The notes below the pieces were generated by a model. It was not told where the DNA came from. It saw only the letters and a list, made by a program, of their open reading frames with translations, and searched no databases. DNA of 47,163 nucleotides, taken from JABDCI01 sp964475835 (GTDB lineage: Bacteria; Verrucomicrobiota; Verrucomicrobiia; JABWAM01). Position numbers and translations under genes: made by a program. Location of the stretch: positions 1-47,163 of the forward strand of contig CAYYYL010000022.1 of NCBI GenBank assembly GCA_964475835.1. Reading direction: 5' to 3'. Below, in pieces: positions 8,541 to 17,786 of this stretch. The stretch's first letter is position 1; every line of letters starts with the position of its first letter.

Positions 8541-8633
8541 ACCCGCCAAAGCTCCAGTTCTCCTTCGCCAGGGCTTCGGAGGACACCCGCCCCTCTCTAA
8601 ATTTAAAAGTCGTTGCCCCTTGCGAAGGCGGGT
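8541..8633. repeat. Mosaic repeat upstream of nuoA
   Basis: ACCCGCC occurs at 8541-8547 and 8585-8591 and its complement GGCGGGT at 8627-8633. Nearby words are CTTCGCC (8563-8569) and GCGAAGGCGGG. The words look like a degraded dispersed hairpin element rather than coding DNA. It sits in the lpxD-nuoA gap, where a complex I promoter would be expected. Confidence 0.4.
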
Positions 8634-8697
8634 GAAACATTTCACAAGAAAAGGCTAACGCGACGGCAACGGAGTGTCAATCATTGCTCGAGACTTT

Positions 8698-9738
8698 TCA
8701 GGATTCGCCCCGATTTTTCAGCAAGGTGGCAACCATGGCCTCCAACTTTCGGAGCCGTTCGATCAAATAAGGAAGACGTCGAATACTGGCATGCATTTTC
8801 ATCGCCTCCTTGTGAGGCTGGGCGGGATATCCGAACATAAACTCGCCCTTCGCCACGTCGTGATTGATCCCGCTCTGGGCGCCGAGAATCGCCCCGTCCC
8901 CGATGGTGATATGTCCCACCGTCCCCACCTGTCCCGCCACCCGGACATGTTTGCCAATACTGGTACTGCCCGAAATACCCGCTTGGGCAGCGATGGCGGA
9001 ATGTTCATCCACCACCACATTGTGAGCGATCTGGACGAGATTATCAATTTTCACCCCGCGTTTGAGCCACGTGCATCCAAAACGCCCGCGGTCAATCGTG
9101 GCATTGGCCCCAATCTCCACATCATCCTCCATTCGGACGAAACCAACCTGGGGAATCTTTTCGTACCGCCCCTCCTGGAATTCATAGCCAAATCCGTCGG
9201 ATCCAATGACCGCCCCGCTGTGAACTATCACACGATCACCCAACATGCAGCGTTCACGAATCACCACCCGTGGGTAGATCAGACAGTCCTGGCCAACACG
9301 CGCCCCATGCCCAAGATAACTCCCGGCCCCAATCACACTATTCGCCCCCACCACGGCATCCGGCTCAATCACCACGTGAGGTTGGATGGAAGCTGTGGGA
9401 TCAATGGTCGCGGAAGACGCAATCACCGCTGTGGGATGAACCCCTGCATGGAAAACCGGAGCCGGGGGGGCCTCAAGCGACACGATCTGGCTGAAAGCCG
9501 CGCTGGGCTGCTTCACCCGGATCACGGTGAGCCCTGACGGGGTCTCCACCCCTTCACCCACCAGGACAACGGAGGCTAGAGTCGTGGTCAGAAGCCCCGA
9601 ATACCGGGGATTCTCCAGAAAACTGACATGCCCCTTCCGGGCGTCCTTCAACCCTGCAAAACCCGTGATGACAAGCCCAGAATCTCCTTCAAGCCTGCCC
9701 TGAACGAATGATGCAAGTTCGGCGGATGTTTTTTGCAA
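8698..9738 (-). CDS. lpxD: UDP-3-O-acylglucosamine N-acyltransferase
   Basis: 346 aa. LpxD adds the second acyl chain to UDP-3-O-acyl-glucosamine in lipid A synthesis, using acyl-ACP, in the cytosol. The N-terminal uridine-binding domain (about 1-95) is followed by a left-handed beta-helix of hexapeptide repeats (about 100-300) and a C-terminal helix. The catalytic histidine is at H239 in DNLVQIAHN, the same number as in E. coli LpxD. ATG start 5 bp after ompH, the common bamA-ompH-lpxD order. Shows that the organism makes LPS. Confidence 0.97.
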   Translation of the reverse strand: MQKTSAELASFVQGRLEGDSGLVITGFAGLKDARKGHVSFLENPRYSGLLTTTLASVVLVGEGVETPSGLTVIRVKQPSAAFSQIVSLEAPPAPVFHAGVHPTAVIASSATIDPTASIQPHVVIEPDAVVGANSVIGAGSYLGHGARVGQDCLIYPRVVIRERCMLGDRVIVHSGAVIGSDGFGYEFQEGRYEKIPQVGFVRMEDDVEIGANATIDRGRFGCTWLKRGVKIDNLVQIAHNVVVDEHSAIAAQAGISGSTSIGKHVRVAGQVGTVGHITIGDGAILGAQSGINHDVAKGEFMFGYPAQPHKEAMKMHASIRRLPYLIERLRKLEAMVATLLKNRGES

Positions 9739-9743
9739 GACGA

Positions 9744-10364
9744 TTACTTCTTGGTATCCTTGCCGGAATCCTTGGCGGGAGCCGCACCGCCCGCCGGCGC
9801 GGAGGCATTCAGGGTCTTCAGAATGTCCGTCGTGATATCGAGGGAATCCTGAACGTAAATGAACGGAGGCACTCCGCTCTGGGTAAGCCCGCTCTTATCG
9901 ATGACCAGGCTGTAGCCCTCCTTTTTGGACTTATCCTGCACAACCTTGATGATCTCATCCACGATCGTGGTGCGAACCCGGTTCCGCTGTTCAAACAACT
10001 CGCGCTCGCGATTTTGCTTCATTTCATCGAAATTCTGACGCGCGAGACGATATTCCGTCATTTTGGTTTCCAAAGCCTTTTTCTTCTCAGTCTTTTTGTC
10101 GTCGGTAAAGGCAGGGTTTTCAGACTCATCATGTAATTTCTTGGCATCCTCCTCCATTTTCTGGAGGTCAGCCACCTGCTGGCGCAGATCCTTCTGATAG
10201 TTATCCGCCCGATCCTTGAGCTCACCCTCCGCCTTCTTGGTCTTGTAGTAGTCGGCGAAGACCTTGGACATATCCACCGAGGCAACCTTGAATTGCTGGG
10301 CGGAAGCGGTGGAGCAGAGAACAAACGCTGCAAATGCAGCCGGAAGGAAACGAAGGAATTTCAT
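9744..10364 (-). CDS. OmpH/Skp family periplasmic chaperone
   Basis: 206 aa with a signal peptide ending ASAQQ (about residue 22). Skp-like trimeric chaperones hold unfolded outer-membrane proteins in the periplasm for BamA. The body is a long charged coiled coil (about 40-150) flanked by FKVASVDMSKVF and YSLVIDKSGL segments typical of the family. A Gly/Ala/Lys-rich tail is added. Sits between bamA and lpxD, the conserved context. Confidence 0.92.
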   Translation of the reverse strand: MKFLRFLPAAFAAFVLCSTASAQQFKVASVDMSKVFADYYKTKKAEGELKDRADNYQKDLRQQVADLQKMEEDAKKLHDESENPAFTDDKKTEKKKALETKMTEYRLARQNFDEMKQNRERELFEQRNRVRTTIVDEIIKVVQDKSKKEGYSLVIDKSGLTQSGVPPFIYVQDSLDITTDILKTLNASAPAGGAAPAKDSGKDTKK

Positions 10365-10432
10365 AGGATTGATATTAGCTAACGGTTTCGGAAAAGATTG
10401 TACAGCCCCGGATTTGAGGTTTTTCTAACGAC

Positions 10433-12883
10433 TTAAAACTTGGTGCCAACATTGAAGCTGAACTGTCCATTGTCGCCAGTAAACGAATCGTGCTGAAGTG
10501 GCCACCCATAATCGAGATTGATGGGACCAATAGGAAGATTGAGACGCAAGCCGATACCAGCCCCGACGCTCGGACGAGTGTCGCCCCAGTCAAACGCACG
10601 CTCCCAAACCTGCCCAACATCCACAAACGAGGCGAATCGCACCCGATCGATCACGGGGATCGAATATTCGGACTGGAGATAGGCCATCGTCTTGCCACCC
10701 ACCGGTTCCCCACCACTCGGATCCTTCGGACCCACGTCGCGGAACCGGAACCCACGGACCGAGCTGGGCCCTCCGAGGAAGAAGCGGTCAAAGATCGGCA
10801 CGCGGGTACCTTTGTCCCACTGCTCCACCACGGAAGTGGATCCATTGAATGAAAGAATATTCTTCTCCCACCACGGCATGGTGAAATAGAGCTGTCCATT
10901 GAAGCCAACCTTGTAGATATCCGTCTCTCCACCCAGGGCAGGTCCACCGGCCACTTCGCCCCACAACTCAGCCTTGTATCCCTTGGAGGGGAGTGTGAAG
11001 GAGTCACGCGTATCGCGGGTCAAACTTCCGTTGACAGAGCTTTTCAACCGGGATCCCTTCTCCGCAAGAATGATGGGCGACGCTCCCGAGGAGAAATCAT
11101 AGAGCTCGATCTCCTCAAGTTTGTACATCAACTCGGCCTTGTTGAATTCCCCGAGTGACTTGCCGGCGCGCAGATCAAAGCCGTACTGACGCTGATTGTA
11201 GATCGCGCTGAGATAACTCGCGTCGTTGTAAAAGATATCGAAGCCCACTGCCAGACGCTGATTGAGGAACCAGGGTTCCGTGAACGAGGCGATGTAGTCC
11301 TGTCGGCGGGAGCCAAACTGGGCGCGCAACCGAGCCTTCTGGCCCGCACCGGTGAAATAGGGAGGCTTGGCAATGTCGAAATTCCCCTGGGTGACTTCCA
11401 CAAATCCAAGAATCGAGTCCACCGAGCTGAAACCGGCCCCGAAACTGATCGATCCGGTACGCTGCTCCTCGACGGCCACCACGAGATTTTTTCGGTTCGG
11501 AACATCCGTGTCCTCCGGCGTCATGGTCACATGCGAAAAATATCCGAGATTTTCCAGACGCTGCTTGGAAGCATCCACCTTCACCGTGTTGTAAACCTCC
11601 CCGGGCGCCACCGCGAGCTCACGGCGGATGACCTTGTCCTTGGTCTTCTCATTCCCGCGAATTTCGATCAAATCCACATACGCCATATCCCCCTCGCGAA
11701 TGTCGAGGGCGACATCCATGGTGCCCGTCTGGACATTGGGAATCCGGGTCGGTTTTACCGACACATCAATATAGCCCCGCAGGCCATAGGTGTCGCGGAT
11801 CTCCTTGATGTCATCCTGCAACCCACCGGGGGTGAAGAGGCTGCCCGATTTCATCTTCAACTTCTTCTCGATCTCCGCCGTGGTAAAGAGTTGATTCCCG
11901 TCAAGAGTCAGCTTGCCCACTTTGTATTGATTGCCTTCAAATACAAAGAACGTGACCACCACCGCGTCGCGCGCAGGATAGTCCAGCTTGACGTCTTTCA
12001 CATCGGCGTCGATGTAGCCTTCGGAACGGTAAAAATCGATGATCCGCTGCTTGTCCTCCTCAAGCACGGTCTTTTTCAAGAAGCCCTTCTTCGTCAGCCA
12101 GGAAATCCAGTTGTGATTCCGGGTTTCCACCTTGCGTCGCAGTGTTTTCTGATCAAACGCCTTGGAACCTTCGAAGAAAACCTTGTCGATCGTCACGCGA
12201 GGCCCCTCGACAATCACGAATTTGGCGATACTGTGCCCCGTAAGTTCATCGGGCGTGATTTCGAACGAGACCTTCACATCGTAGTATCCGGACTTCTGAT
12301 AAAATTCCACCAGGGAGTTCGCAGCCTCGGCAACCTGGCGTTCCGAAAGCACCTCCCCGGGGGTCAGCTTGACGGATTTCTCCCCTTCCGAATACTTCAA
12401 CTCCTTCTTAAGACGATCCGAGGAGTAGTGGGCATTTCCCTCAAACACAATGTCCTTCAGCTTGGACTTACCCTGAACAAGAACAACCACCTTCACCCCA
12501 TCATCCGCCGGCTCCTGAAAAATTCGAACATTGGAAAACAGATCCGTGGCGTAAAGGGAACGAACATCGTCATCGGACTGGGTCTGCGTAAACGGCTCCC
12601 CCACCTTGGTGCGAAGATTGGCCATGATCACACTTTCATTCGTCGTCTTTTCGCCTGCAAAGCGCACTTCAATCTCACGAACGATCGCGCCCATCTCCTT
12701 GGGTTTAGCCTCCTCCTCGGGGGTGGTGACCAGCTTCTTCTCCTCCGTCTTTACACTCTCAGCCTTGTCCACATAGGGAGCTTCGGCAGGAGCAGGATCC
12801 TGGGAGAAGGCACACACGACAGAGAGCATCAAAATTACCATCCCACACGACTTCTGCCAGGTTGCGCCTAATATGTTGGTCAT
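10433..12883 (-). CDS. bamA: Outer-membrane protein assembly factor BamA
   Basis: 816 aa with a signal peptide (SVVCAFSQ, about residue 28). BamA inserts beta-barrel proteins into the outer membrane. Five POTRA domains (about 70-430) begin with VREIEVRFAGEKTTNESVI and are followed by a 16-stranded Omp85 barrel. The L6 lock motif is VRGF in GGPSSVRGFRFRDVGP, and the protein ends in a barrel strand with terminal Phe (FNVGTKF). A charged linker (EKKLVTTPEEEAKPKEM) precedes POTRA1. Starts 11 bp after dnaB and continues to ompH and lpxD. Confidence 0.96.
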   Translation of the reverse strand: MTNILGATWQKSCGMVILMLSVVCAFSQDPAPAEAPYVDKAESVKTEEKKLVTTPEEEAKPKEMGAIVREIEVRFAGEKTTNESVIMANLRTKVGEPFTQTQSDDDVRSLYATDLFSNVRIFQEPADDGVKVVVLVQGKSKLKDIVFEGNAHYSSDRLKKELKYSEGEKSVKLTPGEVLSERQVAEAANSLVEFYQKSGYYDVKVSFEITPDELTGHSIAKFVIVEGPRVTIDKVFFEGSKAFDQKTLRRKVETRNHNWISWLTKKGFLKKTVLEEDKQRIIDFYRSEGYIDADVKDVKLDYPARDAVVVTFFVFEGNQYKVGKLTLDGNQLFTTAEIEKKLKMKSGSLFTPGGLQDDIKEIRDTYGLRGYIDVSVKPTRIPNVQTGTMDVALDIREGDMAYVDLIEIRGNEKTKDKVIRRELAVAPGEVYNTVKVDASKQRLENLGYFSHVTMTPEDTDVPNRKNLVVAVEEQRTGSISFGAGFSSVDSILGFVEVTQGNFDIAKPPYFTGAGQKARLRAQFGSRRQDYIASFTEPWFLNQRLAVGFDIFYNDASYLSAIYNQRQYGFDLRAGKSLGEFNKAELMYKLEEIELYDFSSGASPIILAEKGSRLKSSVNGSLTRDTRDSFTLPSKGYKAELWGEVAGGPALGGETDIYKVGFNGQLYFTMPWWEKNILSFNGSTSVVEQWDKGTRVPIFDRFFLGGPSSVRGFRFRDVGPKDPSGGEPVGGKTMAYLQSEYSIPVIDRVRFASFVDVGQVWERAFDWGDTRPSVGAGIGLRLNLPIGPINLDYGWPLQHDSFTGDNGQFSFNVGTKF

Positions 12884-12894
12884 AAAGAATTTGC

Positions 12895-14262
12895 TCAGGT
12901 TTCGTAGACCGCAGTCGAGTCCTCAAATCGAGTATATTCAGGAAAGAAAGTCAATTTCAATTCGCCCACCGGGCCGTTTCGATTCTTCGCGATAATGACT
13001 TCCGCCTCGATCGCGTTTTCGGGACGCCCCGTTTCCTCATCGTAGGCGTCCTTTCGGGCCATCAAACACACAATATCCGCATCCTGTTCGATGGAGCCGG
13101 ACTCACGCAGATCCGAGAGCTTGGGCTTGCGCTCATCCCGCTCCATCTGACGGTTGAGCTGGCTCAACACAATCACCGGCACTTCCAGATCCATGGCGAG
13201 CCCCTTGATGCCACCGGAAATCACGGCGACTTCACGTTCTCGACTGTCGTTCCGCCCCATGCCACCCGCCGTCATGAGCTGCAAATAGTCGATGATCAGG
13301 AGTTGAACTCCATGCCGGGCCTTCAGTCGACGGGCGGATGCACGGAGCTGGGCGATGCTGATCTGGGGAGTATCCAGAATGTAGAGAGGGGAATTCCCGA
13401 TCATGCCGGCAGCCCGCACAAACTCCTGCAGGTGGCGCTCGGACATCCCCCCCTGATAAAGCCCCCACATGTTCACCTTCGCCTTGGAGCACGCCATGCG
13501 GAGCGCAAGCTGATCGGCCGTCATTTCCAGACTGAACACCCCCACAGGAATCTTTTCATCGAGAATGAGCCGTTCCGCCACATTCAATGCGAGCGAGGTT
13601 TTTCCAATGCCAGGACGGGCGGCCAGAACAATCATTTCACCCGGGCGGAGACCGAAGGTCAGCTTGTTCAGATCGCGAAATCCCCATGAGAGGCCCGGCA
13701 GTTTGCCCCGATTTTCCTGAATCTCGCTCACCTTGGACACCACGCGGTCGGCAATCTCCCGGATCGGTTCGATGTCCTTTTTGACATGCCCCTCGCAAAT
13801 TTTCAGAACATCGCTCTCCACCTGATCCATCACCTTTTCCACTTCATCCTGCGCCTCATAAGCCATGCGGATGGCCTGAGTGGAAACCTCGATCAATTTG
13901 CGAAGCTGATATTTGTCGCGAAGGATCCCGATGTAAAATTCCACATGCGCCGCTGTCGGAAACGCCACCGAAAGCTTGCTGAGGTAGTACGCACCGCCCA
14001 CCTCATCGATCTTGCCCAGATCCTTGAGACGGGTGGTGACGGTCACCACATCGATCGGCTCCGACTTGGCGTGCATCGCACAGAGCGTGGTGAACACGAT
14101 CTGATGACTGCGCTGGTAGAAATGCTCAGGCGTGAGAAGTTCAATACATCGGTCCAGGGCCTCGCCCGGACTGAGTAGAATGGACCCCAGGACGGCGATT
14201 TCAGCTTCACTGCTCTGCGGCATGACACGGGCAGAAACAGCTTCCGTCGGTGCCGTAGGCAT
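12895..14262 (-). CDS. dnaB: Replicative DNA helicase DnaB
   Basis: 455 aa, the usual length. Hexameric 5'-3' helicase of the replication fork. The N-terminal DnaG-interaction domain (about 15-115) is followed by a RecA fold with Walker A ARPGIGKTS (215-223), Walker B LLIIDYLQLM and the SQLNRQMERDERKP-LSDLRESGSIEQDADIV block. No intein is seen. The gene lies 23 bp after rplI, the usual rplI-dnaB pair, and runs on into bamA. Confidence 0.97.
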   Translation of the reverse strand: MPTAPTEAVSARVMPQSSEAEIAVLGSILLSPGEALDRCIELLTPEHFYQRSHQIVFTTLCAMHAKSEPIDVVTVTTRLKDLGKIDEVGGAYYLSKLSVAFPTAAHVEFYIGILRDKYQLRKLIEVSTQAIRMAYEAQDEVEKVMDQVESDVLKICEGHVKKDIEPIREIADRVVSKVSEIQENRGKLPGLSWGFRDLNKLTFGLRPGEMIVLAARPGIGKTSLALNVAERLILDEKIPVGVFSLEMTADQLALRMACSKAKVNMWGLYQGGMSERHLQEFVRAAGMIGNSPLYILDTPQISIAQLRASARRLKARHGVQLLIIDYLQLMTAGGMGRNDSREREVAVISGGIKGLAMDLEVPVIVLSQLNRQMERDERKPKLSDLRESGSIEQDADIVCLMARKDAYDEETGRPENAIEAEVIIAKNRNGPVGELKLTFFPEYTRFEDSTAVYET

Positions 14263-14285
14263 GGGAGCAGGCCTCGAGGGATGGC

Positions 14286-14813
14286 TTACGCTTTCTTGGA
14301 TTTAGCCGACTTGGCCCGGGGCTTCGCTTCGGTCGCGGCCGGGGCTTCGGAAGCTGCCGGCAGATTCGGAGATACCACGTTCAACTTGAAGATCGCATTG
14401 ACCTGGGAATGAATGCGAATCGGAATCTCGAAGGTTCCCAACTTCTTGATGGGCTCATCGAGCAGAATCGCCTTGCGATCGAACTCAAATCCACGGGAAG
14501 CAAGTGCCGCCGCAATATCCGCGCTGGTGACGGAACCGAAAACCTTGCCACCCTCCCCGGTCTGAAGCTCCACCGTGCTGTTGAGCTTTGAAATCTTCTT
14601 GGCAACCTCTTGAGCCTCCTCCAGCTCCTTGCGCTCACGCTCGGCGCGCAAAAGTTTAAGAGACTCGATGCGGCGAAGCGCGGCAGGCGTGGCGATCAAC
14701 GCCATGCTCTTCGGCAACAGAAAATTGCGAGCGTAACCATCGGAAACTGAGACCTGGTCTCCCTCGGAGCCGAGACCATTGATGTTGGATGTGAGAATAA
14801 CTTGAGTAGCCAT
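14286..14813 (-). CDS. rplI: 50S ribosomal protein L9
   Basis: 175 aa from the ATG at 14813. L9 binds 23S rRNA in the large subunit. ILTSNINGLGSEGDQVSVSDGYARNFLLP is the N-terminal rRNA-binding signature, joined by a long helix to the C-terminal domain. The frame is open another 34 codons upstream, but those residues do not fit L9. The protein is about 25 residues longer than usual through an Ala/Lys-rich tail (AKPRAKSAKSKKA). No Shine-Dalgarno sequence precedes the ATG. Confidence 0.96.
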   Translation of the reverse strand: MATQVILTSNINGLGSEGDQVSVSDGYARNFLLPKSMALIATPAALRRIESLKLLRAERERKELEEAQEVAKKISKLNSTVELQTGEGGKVFGSVTSADIAAALASRGFEFDRKAILLDEPIKKLGTFEIPIRIHSQVNAIFKLNVVSPNLPAASEAPAATEAKPRAKSAKSKKA

Positions 14814-15120
14814 GGTGTAAAAGGGGTCAAATTCAAAAGATAAGCAGGCGAGGCTAGCAAACGTGAAGCCCCAGGGTAAAGCGGAATCTTTAAAAGGAAC
14901 AGGATCTCCTCCCATTCTCCTCGGAAGGGAAAAGTCTCAATACCCGGCTCTAAAACCTTCGAAAACCCTCAACCAGGACACCCATGGGAAGATCCATACC
15001 CATAAAATGTAACCCATTAATATTCAATGACTTATGAGCACAATCTCAAATCAGGTTCAGTCATTAGATCAATTAATTCAGGGTAAAAACAAATTAAGTC
15101 AATCTTAATAAACCAAGAAA
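14814..15120. other. AT-rich intergenic region with divergent promoters expected
   Basis: 307 bp without a supported gene between rplI (leftward) and the FeeM-like gene (rightward). The right half is strikingly AT-rich against the GC-rich surroundings and holds a small inverted repeat TTAAG-tcaat-CTTAA (15094-15108) and an AATTAATT palindrome. Both flanking genes need a promoter here, but no convincing -35/-10 pair could be chosen by eye. Confidence 0.6.
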
Positions 15121-16134
15121 ATGTTGTATATTAAAACAATCCCCTATTTTTGTAGCCCAGACCTTAAGTGCGTTCTGGTTCCCCATCCCATGAGACCTTT
15201 GATAGATTCACGGGCAACCGCACACGCCATCTCCCGAATGGCGAAACGAGTCAGGGGAGCCATGGACCTTTCGATCGGAGTGGCTACCACGAGGGACGAC
15301 ATTGAGGAAGCTTTGAATTTGGTGCGTAACATTTACGCCCAGGAAAACATTGTCATCAAAGGGACCGAGAACGACTTTCACACCCCCATCCAGGCGTTTC
15401 TTCCAAAGGCACGTATTTTCATTGTCCGAATGGAGGGCCGGATCATAGGAACGCTCACCCTTCTTCCGGATTCAAAGTTGCGGCTAAAAATCGACCGCCT
15501 CTACCCGGAGGAGATGGATCAACTTCGGAAGGAGTCCCTCCAGAAACAGGCGACCGTTTCATCGGCTTTGGAGTATCTTCATCCTCCAGAGCACCTTGAA
15601 TCTGTCACGCACGCCCCCGATGAAACCCGGGTCGCCGAACTCAGCCTCTTCGCCCTTGATCCTGTGTGCCGTGAACGAACAGGCGGAACAATGGGGGTCT
15701 CCATTGCCTTGATGAACGTGGTCTACAAATACGGCGCCCTTACCGGACTAAATAGTTATGTCTGTGAGGTGATTCCAGCCCATGCAAATTATTACAAGAG
15801 GTTTTGGTTCTTTGAGGAGTTCGCTTCCGGCAAAACTTTTCCCGAGGATAATGCCCCGGCCATTGCCGTCAAATCCGACTTTGAAAGCGGCATCGAGAAG
15901 TTTCGCCGTGCAGCAGAACAGTTCCCGGAGGCAGGCATCTTCACCCATATTTCCAATGAAGAGGAGCATCAACTCCGGCAGTCCCTTCATCCCAACACCC
16001 TCCTAACTCCGGAAACCCTGCGTTATTTTTTAATGGAAAAGTCCGACCTCTGGGTTCGAATGTCACAGGAAGAACAGCAGATTTTTCGCGATGAGTACAT
16101 GATGGCAGGTTGTCCCCTCAACCTCCTTTCCTGA
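15121..16134 (+). CDS. FeeM-like N-acyl amino acid synthase (GNAT fold)
   Basis: 337 aa in the longest reading. The body, from about residue 50, resembles the FeeM/LuxI branch of GNAT acyltransferases, which join an acyl chain from acyl-ACP to an amino acid. Supporting segments are RIIGTLTLLPDS, RVAELSLFALDP (the catalytic-side strand with Glu) and the ANYYKRFWFFEEF block matching the H-x3-Y/F-x2-G/F signature of these enzymes. Internal ATGs at 15190 (M24) and 15262 (M48) are alternative starts; M48 is closest to the fold. The first 45 residues look unlike a domain and the upstream DNA is AT-rich. It converges on the PaaK-like gene 148 bp downstream. The product could be an N-acyl amino acid signal or lipid; the substrate cannot be told. 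Confidence 0.65.
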   Translation: MLYIKTIPYFCSPDLKCVLVPHPMRPLIDSRATAHAISRMAKRVRGAMDLSIGVATTRDDIEEALNLVRNIYAQENIVIKGTENDFHTPIQAFLPKARIFIVRMEGRIIGTLTLLPDSKLRLKIDRLYPEEMDQLRKESLQKQATVSSALEYLHPPEHLESVTHAPDETRVAELSLFALDPVCRERTGGTMGVSIALMNVVYKYGALTGLNSYVCEVIPAHANYYKRFWFFEEFASGKTFPEDNAPAIAVKSDFESGIEKFRRAAEQFPEAGIFTHISNEEEHQLRQSLHPNTLLTPETLRYFLMEKSDLWVRMSQEEQQIFRDEYMMAGCPLNLLS

Positions 16135-16204
16135 CACCCCGCCCGGCTGGACGGGTGGAATTGCGGTAAATTTTGAAGTTCGGCCCGGTGCCCCCCCCGC
16201 AAGC

Positions 16205-16223
16205 CTGGGTCGCCGTGACCCGG
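16205..16223. terminator. Possible hairpin between two convergent genes
   Basis: A 7-bp stem (CTGGGTC/GACCCGG, one G-T pair) with loop GCCGT lies between the convergent ends at 16134 and 16283. There is no T-tract on either side, so an intrinsic terminator is only a weak suggestion. Confidence 0.25.
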
Positions 16224-16282
16224 AAAGGAATCTTCTTAAGCAACCGGGATTTCGCATTTACTGAAACCGAACCGGGTCTGAA

Positions 16283-17749
16283 TTACACGTAACTGAACTT
16301 CCTCTCGTAATCGAGTTCCATGAAAAATGGAAACTCTGCATAAGGATACAAAGTCGAGTGCACGGGCATAGCTCCCCATTCGGCAAGGCACTTTTGAAGT
16401 CGCCGTGGAAGATCGTCCGCCCGCTTCCAACCTTTTCGAAGCTGGACGTCCATGTGAATTTCCTCCCCGTCCTGGCGGAGCTTGAAAGCTCCTGTCACCG
16501 AAGCCGCCACCACGGGATCTTCGTAGAGCGCCTCTTTCAACGCCTCAGGGGTCACCCGACGTGCCCCGGTTCCAAGCCCATGTCCCCGTCCGTATACCGC
16601 AACCATGGGAAGCCTGAGATCCGGCATCCATGGTTCCAGATCGAATTGCCGCAGAATGTCCTGGACCCGTCGATACGACAGCACGCGCCCCCGATCGCCC
16701 GGCTTGTACCGTAACAATGGAATTTTCAAGCCGGGATCGACCATGGAAACTGCCAGTTCCGGCACCTCCTCCCCGCAAGCAATCTCCTCCACAAAACTCC
16801 GGTGAGGATAGTATACGAAAAGCATGGGGCACACCTTGATTCCCTTTCCGAAAAGGGCTTCACGCAATTCCGGACGATTTTGCGCCAACCTCCGGATCAT
16901 AATCGTACCTCGCGTTTCATGGAAAAGATTGAGCCCGAGCTCCCCCACCCCCATGGAGGAACAGAACATTCCCCCGTGGGGACTCGCAAAATCCAAACCC
17001 AGCAGTCCACCCACATAGGTGCGGAGACTCTCCGCAATCCCCTCCTCCCCACTGACGAAATGAAAAATCCGGGATCCCCAATCGATCCCCTGTTCTCTAC
17101 CTTCCTCAATTACCTTCTTTAAAAAGGATCCCTCTCCAAGGAGGATCATTTGCTCGAAATATGGGGAAAATTTACGAATCACCGCCCAGACCATCTCCTG
17201 GCGCACGCTGGTCTCGGCCAGGGGAAGGGAGGTCTCCACTTTCACTCCCATGGGGAGAGCATTAATTAACAGAGACTTTCTTCGACTGATTTCAAACGCA
17301 TATTCCAACCCCACATCTGCGGCACGGCGCGCCTGTGTCAGGTCCCGTTGGGTTTGTACCCCAAACGCAAAAACTCCCGAGTGCCCCGAACTCGTCAAAA
17401 GGGATTTGACCCCCTTCAGACTCCCATCCATGCAGAGCTGGTCAATCGGCTGATCGCGGAAGGTACTTCGTTTATCCAGGATGGGAACACACTCCTTAAA
17501 TTCCTCCAGTCCCCTGATCCCATGGGGATCCACCCCTTGCGACTCGAGCAACCTGGCATAGAAGGGAACTCCTGCCGCGACACGGTGGAATGCAGGGATA
17601 AGCCTCGACTCCGCCCAACGAACCAAGGCATCAGGATCTGCACTCCGCAACGCCAACAACGTACGCCGCCGCCGCCATCCCTCGTAAACACTGCTGGCGT
17701 GATTCAGGATGTTCATGGATTTGGATACCGTACTACGTTCCATCATCAT
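16283..17749 (-). CDS. PaaK-like (phenylacetate-CoA ligase family) adenylate-forming enzyme
   Basis: 488 aa from the first of three consecutive ATGs (17749/17746/17743); a further ATG at 17716 is possible. The frame is open to 17908, but that would overlap the RDD gene by 122 bp. ANL-superfamily enzymes of the PaaK branch activate a carboxylate as an adenylate and pass it to CoA or a carrier. Evidence: an N-terminal helical lead (VPFYARLLESQGVDP...LEEFKECVPILDK), a nucleotide loop-like LLTSSGHSGVFAFG, IPLLRYKPGDRGRVL (the YxTGD-type motif, here YKPGD) and a C-terminal lid with VYGRGHGLGTGARRVTPEAL. The P-loop is altered (SSGHSG instead of SSGTTG). The substrate is unknown. It lies 37 bp after the RDD gene, so it may be the last gene of the MoxR operon, and faces the FeeM-like synthase. 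Confidence 0.7.
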   Translation of the reverse strand: MMMERSTVSKSMNILNHASSVYEGWRRRRTLLALRSADPDALVRWAESRLIPAFHRVAAGVPFYARLLESQGVDPHGIRGLEEFKECVPILDKRSTFRDQPIDQLCMDGSLKGVKSLLTSSGHSGVFAFGVQTQRDLTQARRAADVGLEYAFEISRRKSLLINALPMGVKVETSLPLAETSVRQEMVWAVIRKFSPYFEQMILLGEGSFLKKVIEEGREQGIDWGSRIFHFVSGEEGIAESLRTYVGGLLGLDFASPHGGMFCSSMGVGELGLNLFHETRGTIMIRRLAQNRPELREALFGKGIKVCPMLFVYYPHRSFVEEIACGEEVPELAVSMVDPGLKIPLLRYKPGDRGRVLSYRRVQDILRQFDLEPWMPDLRLPMVAVYGRGHGLGTGARRVTPEALKEALYEDPVVAASVTGAFKLRQDGEEIHMDVQLRKGWKRADDLPRRLQKCLAEWGAMPVHSTLYPYAEFPFFMELDYERKFSYV

Positions 17750-17786
17750 CCCAAGATCAAGCCCGGAAAAACAGATTTCCCAAACA

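Noticed and set aside
11531..12871. 446-codon plus-strand open frame inside bamA
   Set aside because: Antisense shadow of bamA, whose POTRA and barrel motifs are clear. The peptide is low in any known motif.
16135..16282. Intrinsic terminator between the convergent FeeM-like and PaaK-like genes
   Set aside because: A hairpin at 16205-16223 exists but lacks a T-run, so only a low-confidence note is given.
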